Below, piece by piece: positions 38,393-38,818 of a stretch of DNA of 38,818 nt (the first letter of the stretch is position 1; the number at the start of each line of letters is the position of its first letter). Origin of the DNA: Amycolatopsis thailandensis (GTDB lineage Bacteria; Actinomycetota; Actinomycetes; Mycobacteriales; Pseudonocardiaceae); contig NZ_NMQT01000078.1 in assembly GCF_002234405.1 (NCBI RefSeq), forward strand, positions 1 through 38,818. Direction: 5' to 3'. The translations under genes were made by a program, and so were the position numbers. A model generated the notes under the pieces. The model did no database searches. It saw only the letters and a program-made list of their open reading frames with translations, and was not told the origin of the DNA.

Positions 38393-38473
38393 GGGACAAG
38401 GTCAGGGTGGTCGTGAGTGGCGATTCGAGTTAGGGCCAACCGTGACTTGAGTACCTACGGTCCGGCGTTTTCG

Positions 38474-38643
38474 CGTGACCGTACGGACGACACACGTGAC
38501 TGGGTGGACGGCTCGCGTGATCAGACGGACGACACGCGGCGCCAGCCGAGTCCCCGTCGCGTGTCGTCCGTCCAGTCAGGCGTGTCGTCCGTCTGCTCAC
38601 GTGTGTCGTCCGTCCGGTCACAGGTGCCGTCCATCCGGTCACG
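38474..38643. repeat. inverted arrays of a 21-bp repeat
   Basis: Three 21-bp units (38474-38536) face four inverted units (38560-38643) across 23 bp. The shared core is GTGTCGTCC on the right and GGACGACAC on the left. Unit 38516-38536 matches the complement of 38581-38601 at 20 of 21 bases, and 38474-38494 matches 38602-38622 at 18 of 21, so the arrays can fold into a long stem. Confidence 0.85.
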
Positions 38644-38739
38644 CGAGCGAGGCAATGGTGTCGTGTTCGACCGCTCGCGTGCCTGCCGGGGCACCTGGCC
38701 GAGCGCGGCGGCCTTCACGGACCCGGGCGCGGTGAAAGA

Positions 38740-38787
38740 GGTCGTGAGTGGCAATTCGGGTTAGAACACGAATCGCCACTCACGACC
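38740..38787. repeat. full palindrome of the GTGAGTGGC family
   Basis: GGTCGTGAGTGGC and its complement enclose a near-symmetric ATTCG/CGAAT and a central TTAGAA. It is the same family as 12410-12461, but with different inner-arm bases that remain mostly paired. Confidence 0.8.
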
Positions 38788-38818
38788 ACCCGACCCGACG
38801 CGCTCTCGTGGGCGACAG

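Larger units (their letters stand above)
38393..38818. other. gene-free, repeat-rich stretch at the right end
   Basis: No credible gene. Frames crossing it on both strands arise from the 21-bp repeats. It contains a half site (38409-38433), the inverted 21-bp repeat arrays (38474-38643), and a full palindrome (38740-38787). Confidence 0.65.

Noticed and set aside
38474..38643. The 21-bp repeats as a CRISPR array
   Set aside because: Units are directly adjacent without spacers, vary among themselves and occur in both orientations; no cas gene is present.
38417..38764. Plus-strand frame coding a 7-residue repeat protein across the 21-bp arrays
   Set aside because: Frames are open on both strands because the unit length is a multiple of three; no start site signal is visible and composition is Arg/Ser-rich noise.

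Overview
The window is high-GC actinomycete DNA. It has abundant GTG and TTG starts, many 4-nt start/stop overlaps, and a ruc-like/mscL/moaB neighbourhood that resembles the mycobacterial Rv0984-Rv0991c region. Together with the dense intergenic palindromes, this suggests a Pseudonocardiales genome, most likely Amycolatopsis; the genus is an inference. I saw no tRNA, rRNA, CRISPR array, insertion sequence or phage gene.

Region 1 (1-26792) looks like a secondary-metabolite locus centred on an iterative type I polyketide synthase of the 6-methylsalicylate/naphthoate type (16570-21861, KS-AT-DH/TH-KR-ACP, no thioesterase). A shortened aryl-AMP-ligase-like protein is divergent from it, followed by a cytokinin-dehydrogenase-like FAD oxidase. 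Downstream of the PKS on its own strand lie a CPA2 antiporter, a GT2/galactosyltransferase-like enzyme and an MFS carrier. Farther left is a tailoring operon (11782 down to 7320): SgcJ/EcaC-like protein, TIGR03084-type metal-binding protein, O-methyltransferase, phthalate-dioxygenase-reductase-like flavoprotein and a CYP199-like P450. A DHA2 exporter, DUF1905 and VOC proteins follow. At the far left are a second P450 with a Cys-nucleophile alpha/beta hydrolase, and a divergent VOC/SDR pair. To the right, a PLP decarboxylase and a methyltransferase run convergent to the FAD oxidase. A plausible reading is that the PKS makes a methylated aromatic acid, which the methyltransferase and the CYP199-like P450 modify and the transporters export. 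The release step and the final product cannot be read from the sequence.

Region 2 (27030-29707) is housekeeping: an FmdB/Ruc-type zinc-ribbon chaperone gene behind a promoter with a CIRCE (HrcA) operator, a SAF-domain protein, the MscL channel, a small conserved protein, an MT0933-type antitoxin-like protein and a MoaB/MogA protein.

Region 3 (29832-38392) is a compact ten-gene envelope/redox locus: zinc-insert sugar epimerase, MBL hydrolase, histidine kinase/response regulator, GT-C-like membrane protein, and divergently a five-gene operon with 4-nt overlaps (GT2, DUF2064, SAM methyltransferase, a cytochrome-b-like/YedY-like molybdoprotein fusion with an internal Tat motif, and a small membrane protein). 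I do not know a described function for this set.

The gene-free stretches (4319-4905, 11783-12635, 26793-27029, 38393-38818) hold several families of palindromic repeats rather than genes.
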